From the NCBI GenBank assembly GCA_019358835.1, contig JAHHIH010000008.1, forward strand, positions 1 to 64,000: DNA of 64,000 bases, in the 5' to 3' direction. Numbering within the stretch: the first letter of the stretch is position 1; each line of letters opens with the position of its first letter. Under the pieces are notes generated by a model. The model worked only from the letters and a program-made list of their open reading frames with translations, searched no databases and was not told the origin of the DNA. The stretch comes from Tildeniella torsiva UHER 1998/13D (GTDB taxonomy: Bacteria; Cyanobacteriota; Cyanobacteriia; Phormidesmidales; Phormidesmidaceae). Made by a program: the position numbers and the translations under genes. Below are positions 1-8,445 of the stretch, one piece after another.

Positions 1-2
1 CC

Positions 3-92
3 CAAGCAGCGATGGCAGACCTGGAAAAGCAGTTCCGTCGTTTACCAGGGTTAGAAAAGTGGTTCGTCGAAATCACCCCACAGCCTGCCTAG
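3..92 (+). CDS. C-terminal tail of an unidentified protein (5' end outside window)
   Basis: An open frame enters the window and ends at a TAG at 90-92. It encodes about 29 residues ending EKWFVEITPQPA. The amphipathic, charged composition (DLEKQFRRLPGLEKW) looks like real coding sequence, and the stop fits a convergent end with the leftward sensor gene, overlapping it by 20 bases. Too little is visible to name the family. It could also be chance open frame, so confidence is limited. Confidence 0.4.
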   Translation, partial: QAAMADLEKQFRRLPGLEKWFVEITPQPA

Positions 93-1389
93 TAAATGGA
101 TACTTTATTTGCTGGAGCACTCTTAGCAAGTCGGCGATCTGCTGCCCCATGTGCTGGGCAGTGGTCAAAATGCGGTCTAGTTTAGGGTGGTTCTGGCTGT
201 CTCCTGCTTGCGCCAGATCGCCCCGCAGCGACTCCGCCGACAGCAAAATCGTGCTCAGGGGCGTGCGCAACTCGTGGGACGCCATCGAAAAGAATCGTAA
301 TTTCATCTCCCCCAGCGCGCGGGTGCGAGCCAACTCAGCGTGAAGATTACGCAAAAATAGAGCCAAACTGCCGGTCAGCAACAGCCCAGTCAGCAGGGTG
401 ATCGGTGCTCCGTAGCTGCGGCGCAACCCATAGGCGGCAGCGGGAGCAAACACTACCTGCCACTGGCGCTGGCCCAGGGTCAGCCGACGGGTGCAGTCTG
501 CTGGGCTTGGGCACACCGCCGGATGGGGTTGCACCAAACGAGTTGGCCCAGCCACTACGGTTTTGCCCGCCGCCTCGTACTGGCCCAAAAACTGGCGTTC
601 TGGCGCAGTATTTAGGTCGTAGAGGGCAAAATCAATCTCATAGCTCAGCGGTTGCAGCACCTCCTCAACCACATCTGCCACGCGAAACACCCCTAACAAA
701 ATGCCCTCAAACTCGGCCTCGCGGGTCGGCTGATCTAGCGGCATAACCCCAGTGGAGTAGAGCGGCAGCACCACCAAAAAGCCAAACTGGTCGCGCGGCT
801 CTTGCACCAGGCGAATGCGCTCGGTGGCCATAATTTTGCCGCTGGCCCGAGCTGGAGCAATGGCAGCGGCTCGAGTTGCGTCGGAGCTGAGATCGTAGCC
901 CAGGGCCGCCTCGTTGTTGAGAAAGGGAGCGACATAGGTGACAGGGATGTATTCTCTACGGTCTTTAGCCCGCTGTAGCCGATTAGTTGGCAAAAGCTCA
1001 GTAATTTCAAAGTTGGGATAGCCCTCGGCCTGCACTTGATCTTCAAAGGCGGCGCGATCGCCCCGGCGCACCAGCGGAGCCCATTCTAAGGCTTGAATGC
1101 CGGGGTAGGTGGAGAGCGATCGCGCCACAAACCCAGCAAAGGCCTGACGTGATACAGGTTCTTCCGCCACCTGGTAGTAGTCGTGTAAAAAGGTCAGCAC
1201 ATCGGTGTAGCGGTTGAGGCTGCGCTGCAACGCTGTGGACAGGTTCTCGATCTGCTGCTGAAACTGAGCCTGTCGCCGCGAGGCCTCCCACTGACCCACT
1301 AACCAGGCCGCTCCCACCGATAGCCCAATGCCCAGGCCTAGGGTCAGTCCCATAATTGCCGAGTAGCGCACCGAGGGATTAGGTTTCAT
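73..1389 (-). CDS. CHASE-domain membrane sensor with HisKA but no ATPase domain
   Basis: 438 residues. A membrane segment lies near residues 12-32, followed by an extracytoplasmic CHASE-like sensor domain (roughly 70-290), a second membrane segment (about 330-350), and a HisKA dimerisation helix with the H-box SMASHELRTPLSTIL. The protein stops about 50 residues after the phospho-acceptor histidine; no HATPase_c N, G1 or G2 boxes follow, and only 72 bases remain to the window edge. As it stands it cannot bind ATP by itself. Its ATG overlaps the stop codon of the upstream restriction endonuclease gene by 11 bases, suggesting translational coupling. It may be a decayed kinase, a sensor phosphorylated in trans, or a kinase split by a frameshift; which one is unknown. 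Confidence 0.8.
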   Translation of the reverse strand: MKPNPSVRYSAIMGLTLGLGIGLSVGAAWLVGQWEASRRQAQFQQQIENLSTALQRSLNRYTDVLTFLHDYYQVAEEPVSRQAFAGFVARSLSTYPGIQALEWAPLVRRGDRAAFEDQVQAEGYPNFEITELLPTNRLQRAKDRREYIPVTYVAPFLNNEAALGYDLSSDATRAAAIAPARASGKIMATERIRLVQEPRDQFGFLVVLPLYSTGVMPLDQPTREAEFEGILLGVFRVADVVEEVLQPLSYEIDFALYDLNTAPERQFLGQYEAAGKTVVAGPTRLVQPHPAVCPSPADCTRRLTLGQRQWQVVFAPAAAYGLRRSYGAPITLLTGLLLTGSLALFLRNLHAELARTRALGEMKLRFFSMASHELRTPLSTILLSAESLRGDLAQAGDSQNHPKLDRILTTAQHMGQQIADLLRVLQQIKYPFTRQAVG

Positions 1390-2332
1390 CGTAAGGGCCT
1401 AGAAACCGTTCACCATTAAAGTGAATTAGGTGAGATGGCGCGTCAGCCACCCAAACCTCTGTTTCCCAAGCGATTTCTGCTAGGTAACGAACCATCGCTG
1501 AGCGACTTGGAAAGGCCGTGACATAGACCAACCCAGCGGTAGCAGCCGAGAATAGGCGGGCTAGTTCACTATGACGCTTGCCGTCTACCGGCCCGTGGCT
1601 GGTAACAGTTTCTACCAAAAGTAGCCAATTTCTGTCTGGATAGTGCAGCACAACGTCTGGCATTTTGCCATGGCTGTCAATCACAACACCCAGCCTTGCT
1701 AATAAAACCGCGTCAAAATACCCCCACTTATTCCCCGTATCTCCGGCATAGACCAGCACACTGCCTGGGGCAAAGCGAGGGGCAAATACTTCAATCACCT
1801 GTTTAATCAGTTCACTGTGGTCACCAGGGCTGAGGCTAATCCGCTTCCCAGGGGCAATTTGAACCGGCACCTGATTTTGCTCCCGCTCTTTGGCGTAGCG
1901 GGCAATTAGGGTTTCGCGATCGCTTAGGTAAGTTGTGAGGGCATCATGCCAAGCCGCTGTATCAAACGTGCGCAGCAGTGCTAACGCCGCAGGCTCAATC
2001 TGATAAACAGCCTTTGGGCTGTTGACCGGGCGGTTAGGCTGGTCTGGGTTGTATAGGGCAATACCCGCAGCGACAAACTGATGCATGGTCTGGCGACGAA
2101 TTGTTTCACGAGTATTGAGGGCATAAGCTTTGCCGTAGTGTTGCCTCACCCAATCCATAACTGGCGTGATTCCCATCAGCGGATTTTCCGCATCCCGCCA
2201 TGCTTTCCCAGGAGCCAGGTTGATTAGAGCTAACAAAGCAAGGGCAGAACGCTCATTTTGCTGGGCTCTTGGCAACCCCAGAGAAACCAGAATTTGCTTC
2301 GCAGCCAGGATGTAATCTGCCCGCTCAGTCAT
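1379..2332 (-). CDS. BsuBI/PstI family type II restriction endonuclease
   Basis: 317 residues, the normal size of the BsuBI/PstI endonuclease family. An N-terminal helical region (1-150) precedes the conserved catalytic part: GDTGNKWGYFD near 197-207, HGKMPDVVLHY near 221-231 and LLVETVTSHGPVDGKR near 238-253. These supply the acidic and lysine residues expected of the PD-(D/E)XK-type core. By homology to PstI and BsuBI the target is probably CTGCAG; that is inference. The ATG overlaps the stop of the methyltransferase by 4 bases, so the two form a standard coupled R-M pair. Confidence 0.9.
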   Translation of the reverse strand: MTERADYILAAKQILVSLGLPRAQQNERSALALLALINLAPGKAWRDAENPLMGITPVMDWVRQHYGKAYALNTRETIRRQTMHQFVAAGIALYNPDQPNRPVNSPKAVYQIEPAALALLRTFDTAAWHDALTTYLSDRETLIARYAKEREQNQVPVQIAPGKRISLSPGDHSELIKQVIEVFAPRFAPGSVLVYAGDTGNKWGYFDAVLLARLGVVIDSHGKMPDVVLHYPDRNWLLLVETVTSHGPVDGKRHSELARLFSAATAGLVYVTAFPSRSAMVRYLAEIAWETEVWVADAPSHLIHFNGERFLGPYDET

Positions 2333-3840
2333 GCTATCTCAGCCCCAAATTGCCTATCAATCAAGCCTTGCGTTAGCTCTGGTTGATCCATTGCCCATGC
2401 TCCCAACCTAGTGAGAATGTCTAGGCTGGGGTATTTCATGAGCTTCAGATCAGTGGCATTCACCTGGGTATGACCACTAAATTGCCGGAAGTGCTCATCT
2501 ACAGCCGTTGTATTGAGAAATAGAGCTAGGCCATAGGCCAGTTGTTTTGGCAGACCCGCCCTATTGATATGGAAGACATTGAGGTGGTTCTCAAAGCCCA
2601 GCATAGGGGCATCGCCAAACACCGATGGGGCAACAACACAAGCTATGATTCGCCGTCGCTCCTCCTTGGAGGAAAACCGCCGCACTACACAGTAAAAGCC
2701 GTTGGCGTAGAGCCACTTGTCCGTGTCCACGTGTCGCTGAATGGCATTGGCTTTCTTGGCATTAGGAATTGGCCAAACTACGCCACCGTCAATGCAGTGC
2801 ACGGGGTAGAGCAAGGGAACCGTGCCTGTTTCAGGCATGGCCCGGAGGTGAGACTTCACCCGAAAATCAACCACTGGCCCCGTTGAGACTTTGATGCCCA
2901 GATGATCTAGAGAATGCTGCACAGCCGCAGAAATCGCTAGGGTGTCTTGAGCTGGGGAGGTCGGTACATGGATAAATCGCTCTGGATCATGGGGTAGAAC
3001 GATTTGATCGAAGGAATACTCATGGGTGACCAAGTCAGCAAACGTGTCATCGGTTGAAGTCGATACGGTGACCCTTCCCTGGGGGCATCCCTGTTCCAGC
3101 AGGAGGATAATGTTCTCTTGCAGAACGTCATCCCCTTTAAAGGCTTTGGTTCGTGACCCAAACAGATGGATGTGCCGGATAGCGGCCTGTTTCAGAACCT
3201 GTTCGCGAAACGGGCGATAGTATGGGCCATTGCAAAAGCTGCGCGGAATGATCGCCACTAGCTGGCCGTTCTGGTGGAGCAACGCCAGGGAGAGAGCCAC
3301 AAACGCAGAGTAAAGATTGACCGTCTCGACCCCCGCGCGGCGTAGCGCCAGGCGATGGGGAGAATCACTGCGGATTTTCTTGTAGGGAGGATTCAGGATA
3401 GCGTAGGTGTACTGAGGCAAAGCCGTGGCGAATAGATTGCCAGAGAGCCAGTCAGCGGTGGCATGAATAAAGTCATCACCGTGAATCGTCGAGGTAAATC
3501 CTGGGTACTGACTATAGTGGTCTAGTTTTTGAGTCAAAGCGCTGTGCAAGGCACCGTCAAGCTCAAAAGCATCTAGCTCTACCTGTTGAAACTGAAGGTT
3601 GCCCGCTACCCAGCGGTCTAGGAATGCAGCGGAAAGGGAGCCAACTCCGGCTCCAGCATCGAGTAGAAGGCAACGGTCGGTCGGAATTTGGGTAAATAGC
3701 CCCGCCATGAATTGGGCGATCGCAGGCGGGGTAAAAAATTGGCCAAGCTGAGACTTCCGCTGTCGGTCAGCAACAGCCCCCTTGACCAGCTTTGATTTTT
3801 CAACCTCTGCGACCAAAACAGCGTCTCCTGTGTAGCCCAC
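2329..3840 (-). CDS. Type II DNA N6-adenine methyltransferase (M.PstI/M.BsuBI-like)
   Basis: 503 residues. SAM-dependent adenine methyltransferase motifs run in the gamma-class order: motif X QLGQFFTPPAIA near 31-42, motif I LLLDAGAGVGSLSAA near 58-72, and catalytic motif IV NPPY at 149-152. The C-terminal half is the target-recognition part. It would protect chromosomal CTGCAG sites from the partner endonuclease; several CTGCAG sites exist in this window, for example near 15971, 21312 and 23047. It is the first gene of the leftward group methyltransferase, endonuclease, truncated sensor, so protection is made first. Confidence 0.92.
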   Translation of the reverse strand: MGYTGDAVLVAEVEKSKLVKGAVADRQRKSQLGQFFTPPAIAQFMAGLFTQIPTDRCLLLDAGAGVGSLSAAFLDRWVAGNLQFQQVELDAFELDGALHSALTQKLDHYSQYPGFTSTIHGDDFIHATADWLSGNLFATALPQYTYAILNPPYKKIRSDSPHRLALRRAGVETVNLYSAFVALSLALLHQNGQLVAIIPRSFCNGPYYRPFREQVLKQAAIRHIHLFGSRTKAFKGDDVLQENIILLLEQGCPQGRVTVSTSTDDTFADLVTHEYSFDQIVLPHDPERFIHVPTSPAQDTLAISAAVQHSLDHLGIKVSTGPVVDFRVKSHLRAMPETGTVPLLYPVHCIDGGVVWPIPNAKKANAIQRHVDTDKWLYANGFYCVVRRFSSKEERRRIIACVVAPSVFGDAPMLGFENHLNVFHINRAGLPKQLAYGLALFLNTTAVDEHFRQFSGHTQVNATDLKLMKYPSLDILTRLGAWAMDQPELTQGLIDRQFGAEIA

Positions 3841-3851
3841 TTATCACGAAA

Positions 3852-4853
3852 CTAATGTACTAGACTACCATTCCATCCCATGACAGCGACCATAGCACTG
3901 ACTCCGACGACGATCCACAGCAGAAAGGCATGGCGGGTGAGGGCCAGGGCTTGATGGATGCGATCGCCCGTAATCTCATACACCGCATCCCCCAGCAGCG
4001 GCTTTTCCTTCACCTGCCCTCTGTATACATTGCGTCCACCCAGCTGCACCCCCAGGGCGGCGGCGTAGGCACACTCGCTCCACCCCGCGTTGGGGCTGGG
4101 GTCTGCTGGGGCATCGCGGCGACACAGCGCCCAAACCTGCCGGGGCCGACCCGACAGCAGGGCGATGGTGAACACCGTCAGACGGCAGGGCACCCAGGTG
4201 AGGACGTCTTCGAAGCGGGCGCTAAACCAGCCCAGGTGGGTGTAAGGCGCTTCTCGGTAGCCAATCATCGAGTCCAGGGTGCTGGCGGCTTTGTAGGCCA
4301 GGGCGATCGGCACGCTGCCCACGGGTAGCAGTGACCCCACCAGAGCGTAGAACAGCGGGGCCATCACCCCGTCAGTGGCGTTCTCGCTCACGGTTTCCAG
4401 CACCGCTCGCAATAGTTCAGGCTCGTCCAGATTGGCGGTATCTCGGCCTACGTAAAGGGCCAGACGCTCTCGTGCTAAGGGAATATCGCCCGATTCCAGC
4501 GGATCCAGAACGTCTTCCGCTGCCCGCCGCAGGCTGCGCCCGGCAAAACAGCTGGCCAAGAGCACTACTTCACACCCTAGCCCGACCATAGGATGAACCA
4601 TCTCAGCCAGGCGCACAATGCCCCATCCCACCAGCCCGCTCCCGAGGATGACGCCCAGTCCAAGGAAAATGCCCAGCGATCGCTCCCCCCCAGGCGGCAG
4701 CTTGAAGCGAAAAATCCCTTGAGACCCCCAGGTAATTACCTGACCGATCGCCTGCACCGGATGGGGCCAGCCCCAGGGGTCACCGACGATGCGATCGAGG
4801 GCGGCGGCCAGTATCAGTGCGATCGCGCGGTTAAACCACAAAACTGACATCAT
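3852..4853 (-). CDS. cobD: Adenosylcobinamide-phosphate synthase CobD/CbiB
   Basis: About 333 residues of polytopic membrane protein with the family N terminus ALDRIVGDPWGWPHPVQAIG and the conserved ENATDGVMAPLFY and TLDSMIGYR segments. CobD/CbiB joins aminopropanol (or its phosphate) to adenosylcobyric acid in the inner-membrane steps of cobamide synthesis. I place the start at the ATG-ATG pair at 4853/4850, which is preceded by a GGGGG stretch and overlaps the end of the Rrf2 gene by about 20 bases. An upstream ATG at 4886 lies well inside the Rrf2 gene and is less likely. The overlap implies co-transcription with the regulator. Confidence 0.92.
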   Translation of the reverse strand: MMSVLWFNRAIALILAAALDRIVGDPWGWPHPVQAIGQVITWGSQGIFRFKLPPGGERSLGIFLGLGVILGSGLVGWGIVRLAEMVHPMVGLGCEVVLLASCFAGRSLRRAAEDVLDPLESGDIPLARERLALYVGRDTANLDEPELLRAVLETVSENATDGVMAPLFYALVGSLLPVGSVPIALAYKAASTLDSMIGYREAPYTHLGWFSARFEDVLTWVPCRLTVFTIALLSGRPRQVWALCRRDAPADPSPNAGWSECAYAAALGVQLGGRNVYRGQVKEKPLLGDAVYEITGDRIHQALALTRHAFLLWIVVGVSAMVAVMGWNGSLVH

Positions 4854-5274
4854 CCCCCTGGGCCGCCTGCCAACTGCGGGCATCAAAATACAAGTCTTCC
4901 AGGGAAATACTATAGAGGGCTTCGTTCAGCTTTTGGGACAGCCGGTTCCACACGGCAAAGGTCACCCAGTCTTCAGCCTGGTCGGCCTGGGGGCTGTGGC
5001 GAGGCAACGGGTCAACCTGTTCGCCTACGGCGGCTAATATTTGGCCCAAAAAAATTTGGTCAGCGGGCTTAGCTAATCGATAGCCCCCCTGGGGGCCGCG
5101 CACCGATTCCACAATGCCGGCCCGCCGCAGTTCAATCAGCAGTTTTTCTAAGTAGGGCGGCGGTAGCCCCTGACGTGCTGCAATAGTGTGCACCGAGACC
5201 GGGCGGCGGGAGGGATGCAGCGTCAGGTCGAGCAGGGCTTTAACACTGTAATGTCCGCGAGTTGTGAGTTTCAT
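4831..5274 (-). CDS. Rrf2 family transcriptional regulator
   Basis: 147 residues. It begins MKLTTRGHYSVKALLDL, the standard Rrf2 start, followed by the winged helix (GLPPPYLEKLLIELRRAGIVESVRGPQGGYRLA). Unlike IscR or NsrR it has no cysteine at all, so it cannot carry the usual three-Cys iron-sulfur cluster; where they would sit there is a PLPRHSPQADQAED segment. It is divergent from the cyAbrB gene and overlaps cobD/cbiB downstream, so that gene is a plausible target or operon partner. What it senses is unknown. Confidence 0.9.
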   Translation of the reverse strand: MKLTTRGHYSVKALLDLTLHPSRRPVSVHTIAARQGLPPPYLEKLLIELRRAGIVESVRGPQGGYRLAKPADQIFLGQILAAVGEQVDPLPRHSPQADQAEDWVTFAVWNRLSQKLNEALYSISLEDLYFDARSWQAAQGDDVSFVV

Positions 5275-5509
5275 CTGGTTAAATCATCCCGCCGGTTGCC
5301 ACTATTCTACGGTGTTCATAGAGGACAAAAAGACGGCTTTTTTGTGCCCTAGGGTTATACAGTTAGGGGGGCAAAAAAAGAGAATGCAAAAAACTATTTC
5401 ACTGTAGTATCATTTTGCGTGTTGTCATTAAAGTAGAGCCAGGTAGAGCAGGTCTGCTGTTCCTGCTCAAAGTGTTTGGAGCAAACCGTTGTGGACGAGA
5501 ATAGAGTTA

Positions 5510-5911
5510 ATGGCTAACGCAACCCAGGTAGAACCACTGATTGGTCAAGAGCTACTACAAAAGGTCAAAGATCTCGACGATCTCAGCAAAGAAGACAAGG
5601 CAAAAGCCTGCGGCTATTACACGTTGACCAAGGCGGGCAACCCCCGAGTCAACATGATGAAATTTCTCAACGCCCTACTTGAGGCGGAGGGCATTCAGTT
5701 TGACAGCGTCCAGAACGGCAACGGGCGCGGCGGGCGAAGCGCCAGTTTTCGAATCACGGTGCAGTCTAACGGCAACCTGCTGATTGGCTCAACCTACACC
5801 AAGCAGATGGGTCTCAAAGCGGGCGACGAGTTTGAAATTACCCTGGGGCGCAAGCATATCCGGCTCAAGCAGCTAGGAGAAAATGGTGCCCTGATGGACG
5901 ACGATGACTAG
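5510..5911 (+). CDS. AbrB-like transcriptional regulator (cyAbrB, CalA-like)
   Basis: 133 residues from the ATG at 5510 (MANATQVEPLIGQELL); an in-frame GTG at 5489 would add seven residues. The conserved cyanobacterial block KACGYYTLTK...RVNMMKFLNALLEAEGI fills the N-terminal half, and the AbrB swapped-hairpin-like part with GDEFEITLGRKHIRLKQL ends the protein. Acidic end MDDDD. cyAbrB proteins are small DNA-binding regulators of carbon/nitrogen balance and, in some strains, hydrogenase genes. Sequence is closer to what I know of cyAbrB1/CalA than cyAbrB2, but this is from memory. A terminator follows directly. Confidence 0.88.
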   Translation: MANATQVEPLIGQELLQKVKDLDDLSKEDKAKACGYYTLTKAGNPRVNMMKFLNALLEAEGIQFDSVQNGNGRGGRSASFRITVQSNGNLLIGSTYTKQMGLKAGDEFEITLGRKHIRLKQLGENGALMDDDD

Positions 5912-5986
5912 ACAATGCAACGGGTGAGTATTCCCTTTGGGGTTTAGACAAGAGTGATCCGTTTTTAGGTCGCTTGAGTACAATGG

Positions 5987-6024
5987 GCGAACCAACCCGT
6001 CATAGACTTGGTTCGCTCTTTTTT
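5987..6024 (+). terminator. Rho-independent terminator after the cyAbrB gene
   Basis: Perfect 8-bp arms GCGAACCA (5987-5994) and TGGTTCGC (6009-6016) around a 14-base loop, followed at once by TCTTTTTT. It lies 75 bases past the cyAbrB stop. Confidence 0.85.
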
Positions 6025-6183
6025 AGTGCTCTTTAGCCACCGACCGAGCTCACCAGTTACTCTCTCTTGAGGACGTTAAGCGGCCTAGACAGTTCTTTTT
6101 TGCTGCTAGGGCCTTAGAGTATTTGTCGCTCATCCAGCATTGAACAGGTTGGGTTTGAAATTACAGAATTGTACGGTTAGTCT

Positions 6184-7653
6184 ATGAACTTTCCTATAGT
6201 TTTAGACATTGCCCTGGGGCTGGTCTTTATCTTCTTTGTGCTGAGCCTGCTGGCGAGTGAGGCGCAAGAAATTATCGGCACGCTTTTGCAGTGGCGGGCT
6301 GAGCACCTAAAGCAGTCAATTGAGGTGCTGCTAGCGGGGAATGATCGAGAGAAAGAGGCCTCGGCCCAGGCGTTAGCTGATGCCCTCTACGAAAGCCCCT
6401 GGATTCGCGGTTTAGACCAGGAAGCTAAGGGATCGATCGCACGATCGTTTCGGCGGATTTCGCACTTTATTGGCCGCGTTTACCGTATGCTCACGGGCCA
6501 GCGCAATGTGTTTGGGGTGGGCAAAACCAGTGGCCCCAGCTACATTCCGCCCGAGGCCTTTGCCAACAGTCTGCTAGAGCGCATGCAGCTGGGCAACCTG
6601 TGGCAGGTGCTGGCCAACGATCGCATCTACGGCTTTGCCCGCGATCGCGTGCTCGGCCCCGTCACCAACATTCTCAGCGACCTCAAGGCCAGCACCGGCA
6701 ACGAGTTTTTGCTCAATACCGAGCTTCAGCAGCTAGAGCAGGGCATTCACGCCATCATCGACGACTTTCAGTCGGGCATTGTCTCGCTGCCCGAAAGCCT
6801 CGATCGCGTCGTCAACCGCCTAGAGGAGTTTGGGCTAATGGCGGCGGATGTGCTGCCCGACGGCCATCCCCTCACCGAGACCTTTCTGCGCCGCCTGGAA
6901 TACATCAAGCGCGGGCTGGCCAGCACCCCCACCGAGCGGGCGGCCATGCTCAGTAAGCTGCGCCCCAACGTGGCCCAGCTGCTCGACATTTTTGACGACA
7001 ACAGCCCCGCCTACAGCGAGCTGAGACGCCTGGCTCAGGGGGGTAACCTCGATGCCCAGGCGCTGATCGATCGCCTAGCCCAGGCTCCCATTACCCCGGC
7101 TTTGCGCAGTAGTCTGGCGGCGATCGCCCGCAAGGTCGAAGTCACCGCCGACGCTGCCCGCGATGACGTGAAGCTGTTTGGCCTTGAACTCGAAAAGTGG
7201 TTCGATCGCGGCATGGAGCGGGCCACCGGGGTTTACAAACGCAACGCCAAAGCCGTCGCTTTAATGATTGGCATTGCCACAGCGGTCTCCATCAACGCCG
7301 ACTCGTTTCACATTGCCACTCGCCTGGCCGTAGACCCGATTCTGCGCGACTCGATTACCCAAACCGCCGACCAGCTGGTAGCCGAGTCAACCGGCGACCT
7401 GGGCCAAGACATCGAGCAGGTACAGACCGCTGTAAACCAGGCCCTTGATGAGATTCCCTTTCCGCTGGGCTATGGCGAGATGGTGGTGCAGCAGCAACTC
7501 GCCGCCGAGGATGCCTGGCCAGTTCCCTTTGTGCCGCGCCGTCTGCTGGGCTGGCTGATTAGTGGGTTCGCCATTTCTATGGGGTCAACGTTCTGGTTTA
7601 ACGTGCTGAAGAAAGTGGTGAATGTGCGCAATACGGGGGAGAAGGGGGAGTAG
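6184..7653 (+). CDS. Conserved membrane protein of unknown function
   Basis: 489 residues; I do not recognise a named family. One strong membrane segment lies at residues 4-25 (IVLDIALGLVFIFFVLSLL), followed by SEAQEIIGTLLQWRAEHLKQ, which resembles the start of other large single-domain bacterial membrane proteins. The centre is a long helical, probably cytoplasmic region. Two or three more hydrophobic segments occur near 355-375 and 450-480, where the protein ends in a short GEKGE tail. That tail runs into the G-rich intergenic repeat, so the native C terminus may have been altered by repeat expansion. Confidence 0.75.
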   Translation: MNFPIVLDIALGLVFIFFVLSLLASEAQEIIGTLLQWRAEHLKQSIEVLLAGNDREKEASAQALADALYESPWIRGLDQEAKGSIARSFRRISHFIGRVYRMLTGQRNVFGVGKTSGPSYIPPEAFANSLLERMQLGNLWQVLANDRIYGFARDRVLGPVTNILSDLKASTGNEFLLNTELQQLEQGIHAIIDDFQSGIVSLPESLDRVVNRLEEFGLMAADVLPDGHPLTETFLRRLEYIKRGLASTPTERAAMLSKLRPNVAQLLDIFDDNSPAYSELRRLAQGGNLDAQALIDRLAQAPITPALRSSLAAIARKVEVTADAARDDVKLFGLELEKWFDRGMERATGVYKRNAKAVALMIGIATAVSINADSFHIATRLAVDPILRDSITQTADQLVAESTGDLGQDIEQVQTAVNQALDEIPFPLGYGEMVVQQQLAAEDAWPVPFVPRRLLGWLISGFAISMGSTFWFNVLKKVVNVRNTGEKGE

Positions 7654-7719
7654 GTGTGGGGAGTAGGGGGTAGGGAGATGGGGAAGGTGAGGAAGATGGG
7701 GGAGTGAGCGGGTGGGGGA
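7653..7719 (+). repeat. G-rich low-complexity repeat (variants of GGGGAGTA)
   Basis: Degenerate tandem units such as GGGGAGTA, GGGGGTAGGGAGAT and GGGGGAGTGAGCG fill the gap between two genes. The complement of the same kind of sequence occurs inside the membrane protein gene at about 8988-9057, and another copy at 35026-35060. This resembles the short tandem G/C-rich repeats known from filamentous cyanobacteria. Confidence 0.7.
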
Positions 7720-7731
7720 GTGAGCGGGAAA

Positions 7732-8412
7732 ATGGCAGAGTTTTTTGGGCCGGAATATGTTTGTGGGCGGGGGCTGAACCTCTACAAAACAGAGGAGCTG
7801 GAGGGGTTGGTGACCCAGGCGGCGGTGGGGCGACATTTGCGGTTGGTAGAGAAATCCTCCCAAGCCTATGCAGTGGTGCTCTGCGAAGACGACTATCCCG
7901 GTTGGATCAGTACTGCTGACTTAGACACGCTCAAGCCTTCTGAGCGGCCCTATCGGGCTGTTTCCTGCGATCGCAGTGCCATTGAGCCTCGCCTGCCGGA
8001 GGTGATCGCCTTCGCAGAGCGGGCGATGGCTACCTCAAACACCTACCTGTGGGGCGGCACTGTTGGCCCCAACTACGACTGCTCGGGGCTGATGCAGGCG
8101 GCCTTTGCCTCGATGGGCATTCGGCTGCCCCGCGACTCGTATCAGCAGGAAGCCTTTACCCAGCCGATTAGCTGGGATGAGCTGCTGCCGGGGGATCTCA
8201 TCTTTTTTGGCACCCCAGAGCGCACCAAGCATGTGGCCCTCTACCTGGGCCAGGGCGGCTATATCCACAGCTCAGGGATTGATCAGGGCCGCAACGGCAT
8301 TGGCATTGACTCGTTAAGTGATCTGTCGCATCCGGTCAGTGCGGCCTACCACCGACAGTTGCGCCGGGCGGGGCGGGTGGTGGCCAGCTACTGCCCAAGG
8401 GGCGCGCTATAG
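7732..8412 (+). CDS. NlpC/P60 family peptidoglycan endopeptidase with N-terminal SH3b-like domain
   Basis: 226 residues from the ATG at 7732; a GTG at 7720 is an alternative start. Residues 1-75 form an SH3b-like cell-wall-binding region. The papain-like catalytic domain carries Cys117 in NYDCSGLMQ, His167 in KHVALYLG and the third polar residue His179 in YIHSSG. It matches cyanobacterial NlpC/P60 enzymes that cleave gamma-D-Glu-diamino acid bonds in stem peptides. No signal peptide is visible, as is usual for this cyanobacterial group, so its role may be recycling or it may use another export route. Confidence 0.9.
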   Translation: MAEFFGPEYVCGRGLNLYKTEELEGLVTQAAVGRHLRLVEKSSQAYAVVLCEDDYPGWISTADLDTLKPSERPYRAVSCDRSAIEPRLPEVIAFAERAMATSNTYLWGGTVGPNYDCSGLMQAAFASMGIRLPRDSYQQEAFTQPISWDELLPGDLIFFGTPERTKHVALYLGQGGYIHSSGIDQGRNGIGIDSLSDLSHPVSAAYHRQLRRAGRVVASYCPRGAL

Positions 8413-8445
8413 TCCAAGCAGCGTTTGCCTGTTTGAGGGTCGCCC

